Below, one piece after another: positions 16,060-22,247 of a stretch of 22,302 bases of DNA. How positions within the stretch are numbered: the stretch's first letter is position 1; every line of letters begins with the position of its first letter. The notes below the pieces were generated by a model. The model made no database searches. It was not told where the DNA came from and was given only the letters and a program-made list of their open reading frames with translations. This stretch comes from CAYVTZ01 sp964454685 (GTDB lineage Bacteria > Bacillota > Clostridia > Christensenellales > Christensenellaceae). Where the stretch lies: NCBI GenBank assembly GCA_964454685.1, contig CAYVTZ010000043.1:1-22302 (forward strand). Direction: 5' to 3'. A program made the translations under genes and the position numbers.

Positions 16060-16249
16060 GACGCACCTCTTTTTGTTCATAGCCGTCCAAACCATAATTC
16101 AGCATGTTTTGCAGCTGTACGTCCACATCCTCCAGCGGTCGTTCCACCCGTTCCGCCCGCTCCCGCTCCCCCCAAACAAACGGCTTGCGCAGCCATGCCC
16201 CCGCAAAAAACGCCGCAAAAATCGCAATCACGCATAAAATCTCATTCAT
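16049..16249 (-). CDS. Small membrane protein between terminase and portal genes
   Basis: 66 residues. The ATG overlaps the last eight bases of the large terminase gene, with GGAGG twelve bases upstream. Residues 4-20 (ILCVIAIFAAFFAGAWL) form one membrane segment; the remainder is charged and helical (RERAERVERPLEDVDVQLQN). It therefore looks like a single-pass or membrane-anchored peptide with its tail in the cytoplasm. The overlaps on both sides suggest that it is translated from the same message as terminase and portal. Function unknown; a membrane-linked assembly or packaging role is possible but not shown. Confidence 0.7.
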   Translation of the reverse strand: MNEILCVIAIFAAFFAGAWLRKPFVWGERERAERVERPLEDVDVQLQNMLNYGLDGYEQKEVRHED

Positions 16250-17828
16250 AACTCAAAAATTCCTCCACTTCGTCCCGTTCTTCCGCCGCCGTATGTTCCA
16301 CATGGCTCTGCTGCCCCCGAATTTCGTTTGCAATCATGTCCGACATCAGCAAATCGTCGTGTTCCCCCGTTAGCGCGTCCGGCCGGTTGCGCTCGTCATA
16401 AACAAAGGTCAACGCCTCGCGCAGCGTCGGGATATCAAAAAAGAGATCCACATGATTGTTTATCATGTCAATCTCCTTGTCGATGATCAGCGGGCGCGTC
16501 GTGCCGTCTGTGCGAAATCCCCACTTCTTCTGATATCCGTGGTGGATGTCGTCGTGCCTCTGCCGCCTGTATTGGTGCGGATACCCCAATCTCTCCAGTT
16601 CTTCAATCGGACCTTGGTTAAAGTTGTGCTCCACGCCGATCAGCGCGTCGTTGTAGTATTTGCCCAAACAGTATAGCTGATGCGTAAAGGGATGCGAGTG
16701 CATCAGCTGCATGTGCAGCGTCGCCACCCGCTTGCCGTGGCGATTGTCAATCACGGTCGCGGCGTAATAGTCCTTGCCCTCTCCCTTGGTATCGCCGCCA
16801 ATCACATACGGCACGTTCGGCCGTGGATGCTCGTAGATGCGGATGTCCTGCCCGCGTTGCTTGTCATACCCAACAATTTTGTCTTGCGTCGCCGCATCCC
16901 GCCATTTCGGCACAAATCTCACACTGTCAAATTTCTGCCGTTCCAGCTCCGCAATGCGTTTCAAAATCACCTCGTTGTCAAACACAGGGCGTCCGCTCAT
17001 CAAAAAGGCCTCGTCCGCGCTCGCCGGGTACTCCTGCCGAAACAAGTCTGTGTTGCCGCCGCAGTTGTTGGCAATGCACCAGCGCCGCCACACCAGCTGT
17101 TCATCGCTTAAATCATATAGCCTCTTTTGCTCCAGCTCGTCCGCGCTCCACACCTCGCCCGCATACGGCATCGCATATTCCGCGTGCTCCCACCACGCAC
17201 AAAACACCGGAACAAACCCGCTTTCTGCGCGCACCGCCGCATCCCATAGTTTTTTAAAATCGTCATAGCCGTTCGCGGTGGATTCGATCACCACCATCGT
17301 GCCCGCCGCGTTGGGCACGGCCTGCATCAAGCCCAGTAGTGTTTCTTCCTTGTTCCCGCGCCACATCGCATATTCGGAAATGTGCAGATTCTGAAACGTG
17401 TCGGATCTCCCGATGCCGTCGCCGCCCGCCGTCATGCAGCGGATGTTGCTGCCCAGGTCGGCAAAGGAAAGTTCCTTGGCGTTGCTCGCCTTCTTGCGCG
17501 GGCGCATCTCACGGGGCAGATGGTCATAAAACCGCTTGCTCATCACAAACAAATTGGTGGTGGAATCCTCGCGGTGCGCCACAATGCCGCTTGATACATG
17601 GGGCGCGCACGCCGTTCGCTTGAAAATCATGGCTTCTGTCAAGGTGGAAAATCCCATCTGCCGCGCCTTTAGCACAATGGCGCGCATGGGCTTGCCCGCG
17701 CGGTGCTGCATGGCCAGCGCGTCATACAGCTTCTGCTGCGCCGTATTCAGCTTGAGCGGGATGATGTTCGTGCGCTTGTCGCGGATGCGCAGAAAATGTT
17801 CGATGTACTTTTGCGTGTTGATGCTCAC
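16242..17828 (-). CDS. terL: Terminase large subunit
   Basis: 528 residues from a GTG at 17828 that shares GTGA with the small-subunit stop; AAGGGGGAAG lies just upstream. The longer ATG frame (17924) would overlap the small subunit by 100 bases and its extra residues are low-complexity, so I reject it. ATPase part: Walker A-like KARQMGFST (54-62), Walker B-like LHISEYA (148-154), and the coupling-motif-like ESTANG (182-187). Nuclease part: acidic residues near D346 (GGDTKGEG), E400 (GVEHNFNQG) and D491/D492 (GEHDDLL), in the order seen in TerL RNase H-like domains. It cuts concatemeric DNA and powers translocation into the prohead through the portal. All key motifs are intact. Confidence 0.93.
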   Translation of the reverse strand: MSINTQKYIEHFLRIRDKRTNIIPLKLNTAQQKLYDALAMQHRAGKPMRAIVLKARQMGFSTLTEAMIFKRTACAPHVSSGIVAHREDSTTNLFVMSKRFYDHLPREMRPRKKASNAKELSFADLGSNIRCMTAGGDGIGRSDTFQNLHISEYAMWRGNKEETLLGLMQAVPNAAGTMVVIESTANGYDDFKKLWDAAVRAESGFVPVFCAWWEHAEYAMPYAGEVWSADELEQKRLYDLSDEQLVWRRWCIANNCGGNTDLFRQEYPASADEAFLMSGRPVFDNEVILKRIAELERQKFDSVRFVPKWRDAATQDKIVGYDKQRGQDIRIYEHPRPNVPYVIGGDTKGEGKDYYAATVIDNRHGKRVATLHMQLMHSHPFTHQLYCLGKYYNDALIGVEHNFNQGPIEELERLGYPHQYRRQRHDDIHHGYQKKWGFRTDGTTRPLIIDKEIDMINNHVDLFFDIPTLREALTFVYDERNRPDALTGEHDDLLMSDMIANEIRGQQSHVEHTAAEERDEVEEFLSYE

Positions 17829-18286
17829 AGCTCTTCCCCCTTGCACGCGTCCAGGTATTTCAGCAACACCTTCCCAAACTCTCCATCCTCCGCCATCTTT
17901 TCCACCGCCCGATTGCGCTTCCACTCCTCCGGCAGTTTATTGGTCAGCCAAAACACCATGCTTTGCGGGTTGGGCGGGATGTATGTTTCTTCCTGTCCCT
18001 CTTCCAAATGCTCCCCGCCGCCTTTTTCGCGTACCTTGACCGACTTTTTCAGCATCACGGTGTGCCCCGTGGCAGATAAAAACAGCGCGTTCACCACCCG
18101 CGCATTCGCCGCCAACGCCGATGCCGCCAGCGCACCGCGCAAGTCCGGGTGTTCCTTCGCATATCTGCGAAATGTGGAATATCCCACGCCCAAAGCAGCG
18201 GCAATGTCTTTGTCCGCAACGCCGTTGCGTTTCAGGTATCGCACCTCCTCCAGTCGCGGCAATACCTTACTCTCATAATTGCCCAT
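17825..18286 (-). CDS. terS: Terminase small subunit
   Basis: 153 residues, ATG after GGGAGGGCGCG. Residues 8-46 form a helix-turn-helix of the kind used by small terminases to recognise the packaging site: VRYLKRNGVADKDIAAALGV followed by YSTFRRYAKEHPDLRGAL. The middle is helical (ALFLSATGHTVMLKKS), then an acidic/Gly loop. The section PPNPQSMVFWLTNKLPEEWK is a strong small-terminase signature. The C-terminus (VLLKYLDACKGEEL) ends in the GTGA overlap with the large subunit. Ring formation and binding to the pac/cos site are expected from the family. It is the first gene of the virion operon, downstream of a hairpin terminator that belongs to hicAB. Confidence 0.88.
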   Translation of the reverse strand: MGNYESKVLPRLEEVRYLKRNGVADKDIAAALGVGYSTFRRYAKEHPDLRGALAASALAANARVVNALFLSATGHTVMLKKSVKVREKGGGEHLEEGQEETYIPPNPQSMVFWLTNKLPEEWKRNRAVEKMAEDGEFGKVLLKYLDACKGEEL

Positions 18287-18310
18287 CGCGCCCTCCCTTC
18301 AAAATTTTTG

Positions 18311-18344
18311 TAAAACAAAAGAGCCCGATCGCTCGTGGCTCTTT
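18311..18344 (-). terminator. Strong (possibly bidirectional) intrinsic terminator after hicB
   Basis: AAAGAGCC and GGCTCTTT form a perfect 8-bp stem around an 11-base loop. On the minus strand it is followed by TGTTTTAC, on the plus strand by GTATTTTTTTTT. Read from hicB, it isolates the hicAB message from the terminase operon; only 32 bases remain between it and the terS start codon. Confidence 0.82.
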
Positions 18345-18372
18345 GTATTTTTTTTTAATTTATCTCGTTGCG

Positions 18373-18837
18373 TTACGCGCTAATCCCCGCAACCTTCAGT
18401 ATTTCGCGTGTGGTTTTTTCGTCAATTTGCTCTTCGCCGCCATGCTCCTGCACAATGGCTTCCAGTGCGCATTGCAAAATCTGTGAGTAATTCAGATGAT
18501 GCTTTTCCCCATAGGTATTCAACCACGCCGGAATGGTCAAATTCTTCCGCACCGCTTTTTTGCCATATTTTTCCGCATACTCGTGAATGTCAAAGGCAAC
18601 CAAGCTCACAAATCCGCCCTCCTCCGGCTGTATCTGCGACATGTCACGGGCTTCCGGCGCCTCTCGCCCTTCCTCCAGCTCCGTCAGAACCCATCCCGCC
18701 GCCGCGTCTGCCGCCATCAAAACGGCATCTGCAAGGTCAGTGCCTTCCGTGATGCAGCCCGGCAAATCCGGCAGTTCCACCGTGTAGCCCTCTCCCTCTT
18801 CCCATGGATAAAATATCGCGGGATATGTCAGTTTCAT
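18373..18837 (-). CDS. hicB: HicB-type antitoxin
   Basis: 154 residues; its ATG shares ATGA with the hicA stop, and AAGGTGAAAG precedes it. The N-terminal ~70 residues have the HicB partial RNase-H-like fold: YPAIFYPWEEGEGYTVELPD followed directly by LPGCITEGTDLADA, then VLMAADAAAGWVL. The C-terminal half carries a ribbon-helix-helix DNA-binding section, VRKNLTIPAWLNTYGEKHHL and then NYSQILQCALEAI (about 96-130). It neutralises the HicA RNA-cleaving toxin and represses its own promoter through the DNA-binding part; an operator-like palindrome sits in that promoter. This antitoxin is of the longer two-domain kind. Toxin-first gene order is usual for this family. Confidence 0.93.
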   Translation of the reverse strand: MKLTYPAIFYPWEEGEGYTVELPDLPGCITEGTDLADAVLMAADAAAGWVLTELEEGREAPEARDMSQIQPEEGGFVSLVAFDIHEYAEKYGKKAVRKNLTIPAWLNTYGEKHHLNYSQILQCALEAIVQEHGGEEQIDEKTTREILKVAGISA

Positions 18838-19031
18838 ATTCTTTCACCTTCCTCTATGCCTGCTTGTTTCAGAATAGACTTCGCCGTTCTCTTGTTCAAA
18901 TCGCCCTTGTGGTTGGGTATCGTCACCTTGCCCGGCTTGGTCGTGTGCTTGTATTGAAAGTGGGATCCACGCACATCCACGCGCCGCCACCCATCCGCCA
19001 ACAGCATTTTTTCAATCTCCCGAAATGTCAT
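18834..19031 (-). CDS. hicA: HicA-type mRNA interferase toxin
   Basis: 65 residues from the ATG at 19031; AGAGG lies seven bases before it, and an ATG directly upstream (19034) is an equally possible start adding one Met. A longer frame to 19130 runs through the promoter and is rejected. The protein has the compact dsRNA-binding-like HicA fold: REIEKMLLADGWRRVDVRGS, then HFQYKH with the catalytic H24, then the GKVTIPNHKGDLNKRTAKSI C-terminal part with the common IPxHxxxxLxxxTxxxIxKQAG pattern. Family knowledge: it binds and cleaves mRNA unless HicB is present. It overlaps hicB by four bases. No inactivating change is visible. Confidence 0.93.
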   Translation of the reverse strand: MTFREIEKMLLADGWRRVDVRGSHFQYKHTTKPGKVTIPNHKGDLNKRTAKSILKQAGIEEGERI

Positions 19032-19049
19032 CATACCACCTCTATCTGT

Positions 19050-19078
19050 ATTATACGCATAATGCGCATGTTCGTCAA
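19050..19078 (-). promoter_or_regulatory. Consensus sigma-70-type promoter of hicAB
   Basis: Minus strand TTGACG (19073-19078), 17-base spacer, TATAAT (19050-19055), with a start expected near 19043, about a dozen bases before the hicA start. Eleven of twelve consensus bases match. The short leader leaves just enough room for the ribosome site. Confidence 0.88.
19053..19069 (-). promoter_or_regulatory. Operator-like palindrome within the hicAB promoter
   Basis: ATACGCATAATGCGCAT is symmetric at eight pairs except one position; the core CGCAT-A-ATGCG is perfect. It fills the promoter spacer and touches the -10 box, so a bound HicB RHH dimer would exclude RNA polymerase. Confidence 0.65.
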
Positions 19079-19094
19079 CCCCGCTTTTTATGTA

Positions 19095-19142
19095 CAAAAG
19101 AGACGCCCCTTCCCCGGCAGCGCCCCTCACACATCACGTCTC
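19095..19142 (-). terminator. Possible long-loop terminator upstream of hicAB promoter
   Basis: Minus strand GAGACG (19142-19137) pairs with CGTCTC (19105-19100) and is followed by TTTTG. The loop is about 31 bases and GC-rich, with internal GGGGCG/CGCCCC-type pairing possible. It would stop RNA from the putative late promoter or from the upstream regulator gene before hicA. Weak evidence. Confidence 0.3.
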
Positions 19143-19161
19143 CATTCCTTTGGTCAGCCTA

Positions 19162-19196
19162 ATCATATCATATCTCAAAGCGGTCAGATCGGTCAC
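19162..19196 (-). promoter_or_regulatory. Candidate late promoter with activator repeats
   Basis: Minus strand TGATATGAT (an extended -10, TATGAT at 19162-19167) has no recognisable -35 hexamer. Instead GTGACC (19191-19196) and CTGACC (19182-19187), nine bases apart, flank the -35 position. A third CTGACC lies downstream at 19152-19157. An extended -10 without -35 but with repeats there is typical for activator-dependent promoters, and an ArpU/RinA-like gene ends 80 bases upstream. The candidate lies ahead of hicAB and terS. Confidence 0.45.
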
Positions 19197-19266
19197 TTTT
19201 ACATTTTCGCAATTTTTTTGCAGATGTAGCGACACCTCGCCCTGTCGCCATTTTTACAATTTTCAC
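19192..19266 (-). repeat. Imperfect direct repeats and inverted repeat in late control region
   Basis: On the minus strand GAAAATTGTAAAAATGGCGAC (19264-19244) and GAAAATGTAAAAGTGACC (19208-19191) are two related A-rich segments. Between them GCGACA-N8-TGTCGC (19229-19248) is a perfect inverted repeat; read on the plus strand it is followed by CATTTTTACAATTTT, like a weak terminator against rightward RNA. These may be regulator-binding or insulation sites. Confidence 0.5.
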
Positions 19267-19275
19267 CCCGTTTTG

Positions 19276-19743
19276 TCACCCGTCCAAGTACCTGCGCGCC
19301 GCACTGCGGCTGATCTCCCCCGTCACCTGCCCCACATCCCGCGCGCCCTCCCGCCGCAAAATCCTGCGGTCACACTCCCGCCAGCTCACGCCGTCCAAAT
19401 AATGCAGCCGCACCGCCATCTCCCCCCTCAGGGTCGCCTTGTCCACGCCGCACACACGCGCCAGCATCGCCTCCACGCAAAACAACGCGTCAAACAACGC
19501 CCTCTTTTTGCAAAGCAGCTCCGCTCGCAGCTGCGATATCATGCGCTTTTGCGCATCATTCACCGCACCCTCAACAGCAAACACCCTGCGCGTCCACGGA
19601 TGTTCCACATTGCTTCCCGCCACAGCGTCCCGCGCCCGCTCCATCTCGCACTTCAGTGCGGCAATGCGTTCCTCCACCATGCCCACCGCCGCCTTCGCGC
19701 TGCGGTATGCCTCCACCAGTTCCCGCCTGTTTCTCGCTTGCAC
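19276..19743 (-). CDS. ArpU/RinA-like putative late transcription regulator
   Basis: 155 residues from a GTG at 19743 with GGGAGGG seven bases upstream. The N-terminal 100 residues are helical (VEAYRSAKAAVGMVEERIAA, then an ISQLRAELLCKKRALFDALF coiled segment). The C-terminus holds a sigma-4-like helix-turn-helix: MAVRLHYLDGVSWRECDRRI, then TGEISRSAARRYLDG. This layout (about 150 residues, helical N-terminus, YLDGxSW...RSxxRYL end) is that of the ArpU/RinA/DUF1492-type regulators that switch on phage structural genes, and they usually sit directly upstream of terminase genes, as here. There are no signs of decay. Identity to a particular subfamily cannot be fixed without a search. Confidence 0.72.
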   Translation of the reverse strand: MQARNRRELVEAYRSAKAAVGMVEERIAALKCEMERARDAVAGSNVEHPWTRRVFAVEGAVNDAQKRMISQLRAELLCKKRALFDALFCVEAMLARVCGVDKATLRGEMAVRLHYLDGVSWRECDRRILRREGARDVGQVTGEISRSAARRYLDG

Positions 19744-19764
19744 CAGCGCACCCTCCCGTGTTAT

Positions 19765-19786
19765 AATAATCTTACCAGGGATTATT
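19765..19786 (-). promoter_or_regulatory. Inverted repeat upstream of the late-regulator gene
   Basis: AATAATC-N8-GATTATT is a perfect 7-bp inverted repeat in the AT-rich gap between two genes, about 20 bases before the GTG start. A TATAAC-like -10 lies next to it but I find no convincing -35. It could be an operator or a small hairpin; no U-tract follows. Confidence 0.4.
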
Positions 19787-19807
19787 AGGGCGGCGCAGGC
19801 TGCTCTT

Positions 19808-20695
19808 TTATTTTCTATCTTTCAGCAATTCGCACAAAAACGCTGCATTGCACGCAATGTGCTTGTAGTGCTCAATGCCGCTTTCCTCATCAATACTACG
19901 CGGGTTTTCCACGATCTCCAGCAGATGCCGATACAGCGCGTCAATGTAGCGCGTCACTTCTACGCTACGCCAGTTCGCTATACTGCCATATTTTGCATTT
20001 CCATATTCTCGCACCTGCGCAATATCGCGGATTGCTTGCACCGGCACAAGTGAAAGCCGCAGCTTCCCTGCATCTGCCTTTGCTTCGTTCTTCCTCACTT
20101 TCACTTCCGCAATCAGTTCATCCACCGCCGCATCAAAATCCGCATTCACCACGGCCGCTTTTGGGGGCTGCACAATCCCCCTCTGCTCTGCCGTAATTTG
20201 CGCAATCGCCTCCGTGATCAACGCATCCGTGTCCTCATGCCCGCGCTTCTTTCGCGCTCCGTTTTTAGGCAGGCGGTTGTTGCTCCGCCATTTCGCCACT
20301 GCCGACGCTTCGCACCCCAGCGCAACCGCTATGCGTTCATCGCTCGCCCCCTCGCGGTACATCCGCTCCCGCAGTTTCATGTCCTCTTTTTCCAGTCGGC
20401 TCACCTTCTTTTTCTCCGCTTCCGCGTTTGTCACCTTGTTCATGTATTCGCGCCGCGGTATCCTCGAAGGTTGTGGTGCCATTGGCACCGCTTCCTGCTC
20501 CCTCTGCTCCACCTCAGCCGCCTGTTCCTTCTTTTCCCTGCGTGCCTCTTTTGTCTCCAGCAACCCCGCATCCCGCAACACCGTCTGAATCTCACTCACG
20601 CGGCACGCGTTCAGCTCCGCCAAAATGCTCACCTGCGCCTTTTTGTTCTGCGCATTTCGGTAGCTGTCCCGGATCTCACTTTCTGACATAAACAT
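19808..20695 (-). CDS. Fusion of DNA-binding-like region and dATP/dGTP diphosphohydrolase (DUF5664/MazZ-like) domain
   Basis: 295 residues, ATG with GGAGG nine bases upstream (a second ATG two codons later is also usable). N-terminus 3-45 is a small helical domain (SESEIRDSYRNAQNKKAQVS, then ILAELNACRVSEIQTVLRDA) commonly seen as a separate phage protein. An acidic Glu-rich linker follows, then a helix-turn-helix at about 115-142 (GASDERIAVALGCEASAVAK, then WRSNNRLP). The C-terminal domain (209-294) reads KLRLSLVPVQAIRDIAQVRE, YGNAKYGSIANW, RYIDALYRHLLE and DEESGIEHYKHIACNAAFL. That is the signature of the MazG-related family whose member MazZ hydrolyses dATP/dGTP, e.g. in phages with 2-aminoadenine DNA. 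No purZ is in this window, so Z-DNA cannot be claimed. A nucleotide-pool role during replication is the likely one, with the HTH suggesting extra DNA contact. Confidence 0.78.
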   Translation of the reverse strand: MFMSESEIRDSYRNAQNKKAQVSILAELNACRVSEIQTVLRDAGLLETKEARREKKEQAAEVEQREQEAVPMAPQPSRIPRREYMNKVTNAEAEKKKVSRLEKEDMKLRERMYREGASDERIAVALGCEASAVAKWRSNNRLPKNGARKKRGHEDTDALITEAIAQITAEQRGIVQPPKAAVVNADFDAAVDELIAEVKVRKNEAKADAGKLRLSLVPVQAIRDIAQVREYGNAKYGSIANWRSVEVTRYIDALYRHLLEIVENPRSIDEESGIEHYKHIACNAAFLCELLKDRK

Positions 20696-20712
20696 CCGCT
20701 CTCTCCTCCCAA

Positions 20713-20787
20713 CTGCTCATTTGCTCATTGCTCATATAATGTTCGCGCGCGTGCGCCCCCGCACGTTTGGGCTGCTCGCTTGCTCGC
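20713..20787 (-). repeat. Iteron-like TGCTC heptamers flanking a GC-rich hairpin
   Basis: In the 110-bp gap after the HUH gene, TGCTCAT occurs three times (20714, 20722, 20729) and TGCTCGC twice (20773, 20781) on the plus strand. Between the two groups CGTGCG-CCCC-CGCACG (20750-20765) is a perfect 6-bp hairpin without a U-tract, next to an ATATAAT patch (20734-20740). Replication proteins often bind short iterons next to a hairpin, so an origin or Rep-binding site is possible. Confidence 0.5.
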
Positions 20788-20805
20788 GCTTCCCTCACGC
20801 AGCGC

Positions 20806-21534
20806 CTACTCCTCCTGCTCCCATTCCACTTCCCTTCCCATCGCCATATCGCACCAGCCCACCTTCACCAGCTTCACATATCGGTAGACGCCCCACTCCG
20901 CGTGCTCCGTGCATATCCGTAGCGCCACCTTCCAGCCCTTGGGCACTTCGATCTCTTTGCCCGCTTCTCGCGCGCTGATTTTGCGCTCCGTCACCTCCGG
21001 CTTGCGCAGGTTCTGCGATTGCCGCCATCTTCGCTTGTTGGGCTGCTGCCCCTCCTTGGTCACGTAATGCGCAATGCCCGTGTATTCCCCGTCCTTCTCC
21101 AGGCGCGAGGCAATCACTTTGCCATGCTCCCAAATCCGGCTCACATCATCCACACTCATGTCGTTTAGCAAAACGTGTATGTGCAGCCGCTCGGCCTGTT
21201 CCATCACCGCAATGTATTTCAGCTCCCCCAGTCTTAAGACCTTGCGTAATTGCCGCAGCTCACGGATCCACCGCGCAAATAGTTTTTCCGCATCCGCCGC
21301 CTTGGGTCTCCGCTTCCCGCGGAAGGTCAGCGTCAAGAATAAGTCACCGGGGGAAAAATTCGCGTTAATCAGCCGCGATAGCTTGCGCAGGCTCTCCCGA
21401 TATCGCTTTGCCGCCTTCTGCGCCGGTGAAAGCTCCGCCGCGCTCGTCCGCCTGCCACGCCCCTTCCCCTTCTCTGCCGTAACGATGATCTCCCGCACAT
21501 TCCCACCGGATCGGATCTCCATTCTCCTGTACAT
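20806..21534 (-). CDS. HUH endonuclease, rolling-circle replication (Rep)-like protein
   Basis: 242 residues from the ATG at 21534, chosen because AGGGG lies seven bases upstream and a promoter precedes it; the frame extends to 21696, but its extra 54 codons contain that promoter and lack a ribosome site. Motif I is LFLTLTF (65-71), motif II is LHIHVLLN with H118 and H120, and motif III is HYVTKE with the probable catalytic Tyr157 and Lys160. After it comes a basic KRRWRQSQNLRKPEV stretch usual in these phage-type Rep proteins. The family cuts one DNA strand and stays covalently bound through Tyr. The N-terminus is basic (KGKGRGRR). Its role in a tailed phage may be replication start or another DNA-nicking task; I cannot tell which. 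Confidence 0.82.
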   Translation of the reverse strand: MYRRMEIRSGGNVREIIVTAEKGKGRGRRTSAAELSPAQKAAKRYRESLRKLSRLINANFSPGDLFLTLTFRGKRRPKAADAEKLFARWIRELRQLRKVLRLGELKYIAVMEQAERLHIHVLLNDMSVDDVSRIWEHGKVIASRLEKDGEYTGIAHYVTKEGQQPNKRRWRQSQNLRKPEVTERKISAREAGKEIEVPKGWKVALRICTEHAEWGVYRYVKLVKVGWCDMAMGREVEWEQEE

Positions 21535-21579
21535 TGCTTGCACCCCTAAATTCATAATGTGGTCGAAAAATCGGCTCGT

Positions 21580-21608
21580 ATTATCGAGATAAATATTGCC
21601 CTTGGCAA
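21580..21608 (-). promoter_or_regulatory. Sigma-70-type promoter of the HUH gene
   Basis: Minus strand TTGCCA (21603-21608), 17-base spacer, GATAAT (21580-21585): ten of twelve consensus bases. The expected start near 21573 gives a leader of about 38 bases to the ATG at 21534. Confidence 0.78.
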
Positions 21609-21609
21609 T
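21595..21609 (-). promoter_or_regulatory. Palindrome over the -35 box of the HUH promoter
   Basis: ATTGCC-CTT-GGCAAT is a perfect 6+3+6 inverted repeat that covers the -35 hexamer and part of the spacer. Such a site fits a repressor operator, possibly for the HUH protein itself or for a phage regulator outside the window. Confidence 0.55.
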
Positions 21610-21700
21610 CCGCTTTTTCCGTTGTTTGAAGTTGTAAAATCTGACTGTTTTTTGTGCCTTGATTCCGCGATGTAGCGGGCACGCCCACCACACCATTTTT

Positions 21701-22243
21701 TTACATTCCTACCGCAATCGAGCAATCCAAAATCTGCTCCACACCGTCCACCACTTCCCCGCCCAGTTCTTCCCACATCGCTGCCGCATCTCGCTCCCGC
21801 TTGAAAATGCGTTGCCCCATCCGCTTCTCACCGCGCATTGTATCAAACTTTATAAACTCCACGCGACGATATCCTATATAATAGGAAGCAACGCACACGT
21901 TCCCTACATCGTCTATGTATCTGCGGTGTAGAACCTCTCCGCACCCGCCCACCTCTTCTGGCTCTTCGCCTGTGTCATATTCCAGTTCTTCTCGCGCTTC
22001 CTCGCGTCGCTGCTCCAATCGGTTGCGTTTGCACTTCGTCCAGTGCGGCACATACGCAAGATATTCCCCATCCGTCACAATGCGCACCCGCCGCACCTCA
22101 CCGGCAGCGTCAATCACAAAATCCTGCCCATCCGCGTCCGGCTCCCAGTATACCGGCTCCGGCTCACATGGCATCCAGCTTCCCCTGCGTGTCCGCGCAA
22201 AGGTAATTTCACTGCCGCACTTCCTGCATCTTACCGTTTTCAT
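21701..22243 (-). CDS. Zinc-ribbon protein of unknown function
   Basis: 180 residues; ATG placed directly after the TGAGGAG that ends the preceding gene, with AGGGGG nine bases upstream. C6-x2-C9 (CRKC), C26 in SWMPCEP, then H67 and C70 in PHWTKC give a zinc-ribbon type site in the order seen in small phage proteins with CxxCG...GxxMPC...PHWxxC. The following Arg/Glu-rich helix (RNRLEQRREEAREELEYDTG) and a C-terminal part with VCVASYYIGYRRVEFIKFD and MWEELGGEVVDGVEQIL are an extension I do not recognise. C100 and C117 may be structural. It lies just upstream of the HUH gene on the same strand. It may bind nucleic acid, but nothing shows this directly. Confidence 0.75.
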   Translation of the reverse strand: MKTVRCRKCGSEITFARTRRGSWMPCEPEPVYWEPDADGQDFVIDAAGEVRRVRIVTDGEYLAYVPHWTKCKRNRLEQRREEAREELEYDTGEEPEEVGGCGEVLHRRYIDDVGNVCVASYYIGYRRVEFIKFDTMRGEKRMGQRIFKRERDAAAMWEELGGEVVDGVEQILDCSIAVGM

Positions 22244-22247
22244 CTCC

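Noticed and set aside
17829..17924. Upstream ATG for the large terminase
   Set aside because: The added residues are Gly/Arg/Val low complexity and fully overlap the small terminase; the GTG at 17828 has an ideal overlap and ribosome site.
19032..19130. Longer start for hicA
   Set aside because: It would translate through the consensus hicAB promoter; HicA homology begins at MTFREIEKML.
19075..19134. 19-codon leader-like frame (MCEGRCRGRG...) before hicA with GGAG upstream
   Set aside because: Arg/Gly-rich, overlaps the hicAB promoter and a possible hairpin, and nothing supports a product. It could be chance.
20734..20740. ATATAAT as a -10 box for the MazZ-like gene
   Set aside because: No -35-like hexamer at 16-18 bases; the flanking sequence is GC-rich hairpin. 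Possibly part of an origin instead.
21535..21696. 54-codon N-terminal extension of the HUH protein
   Set aside because: No ribosome site at 21696; the stretch contains a good promoter and palindrome, and AGGGG sits correctly before the ATG at 21534.
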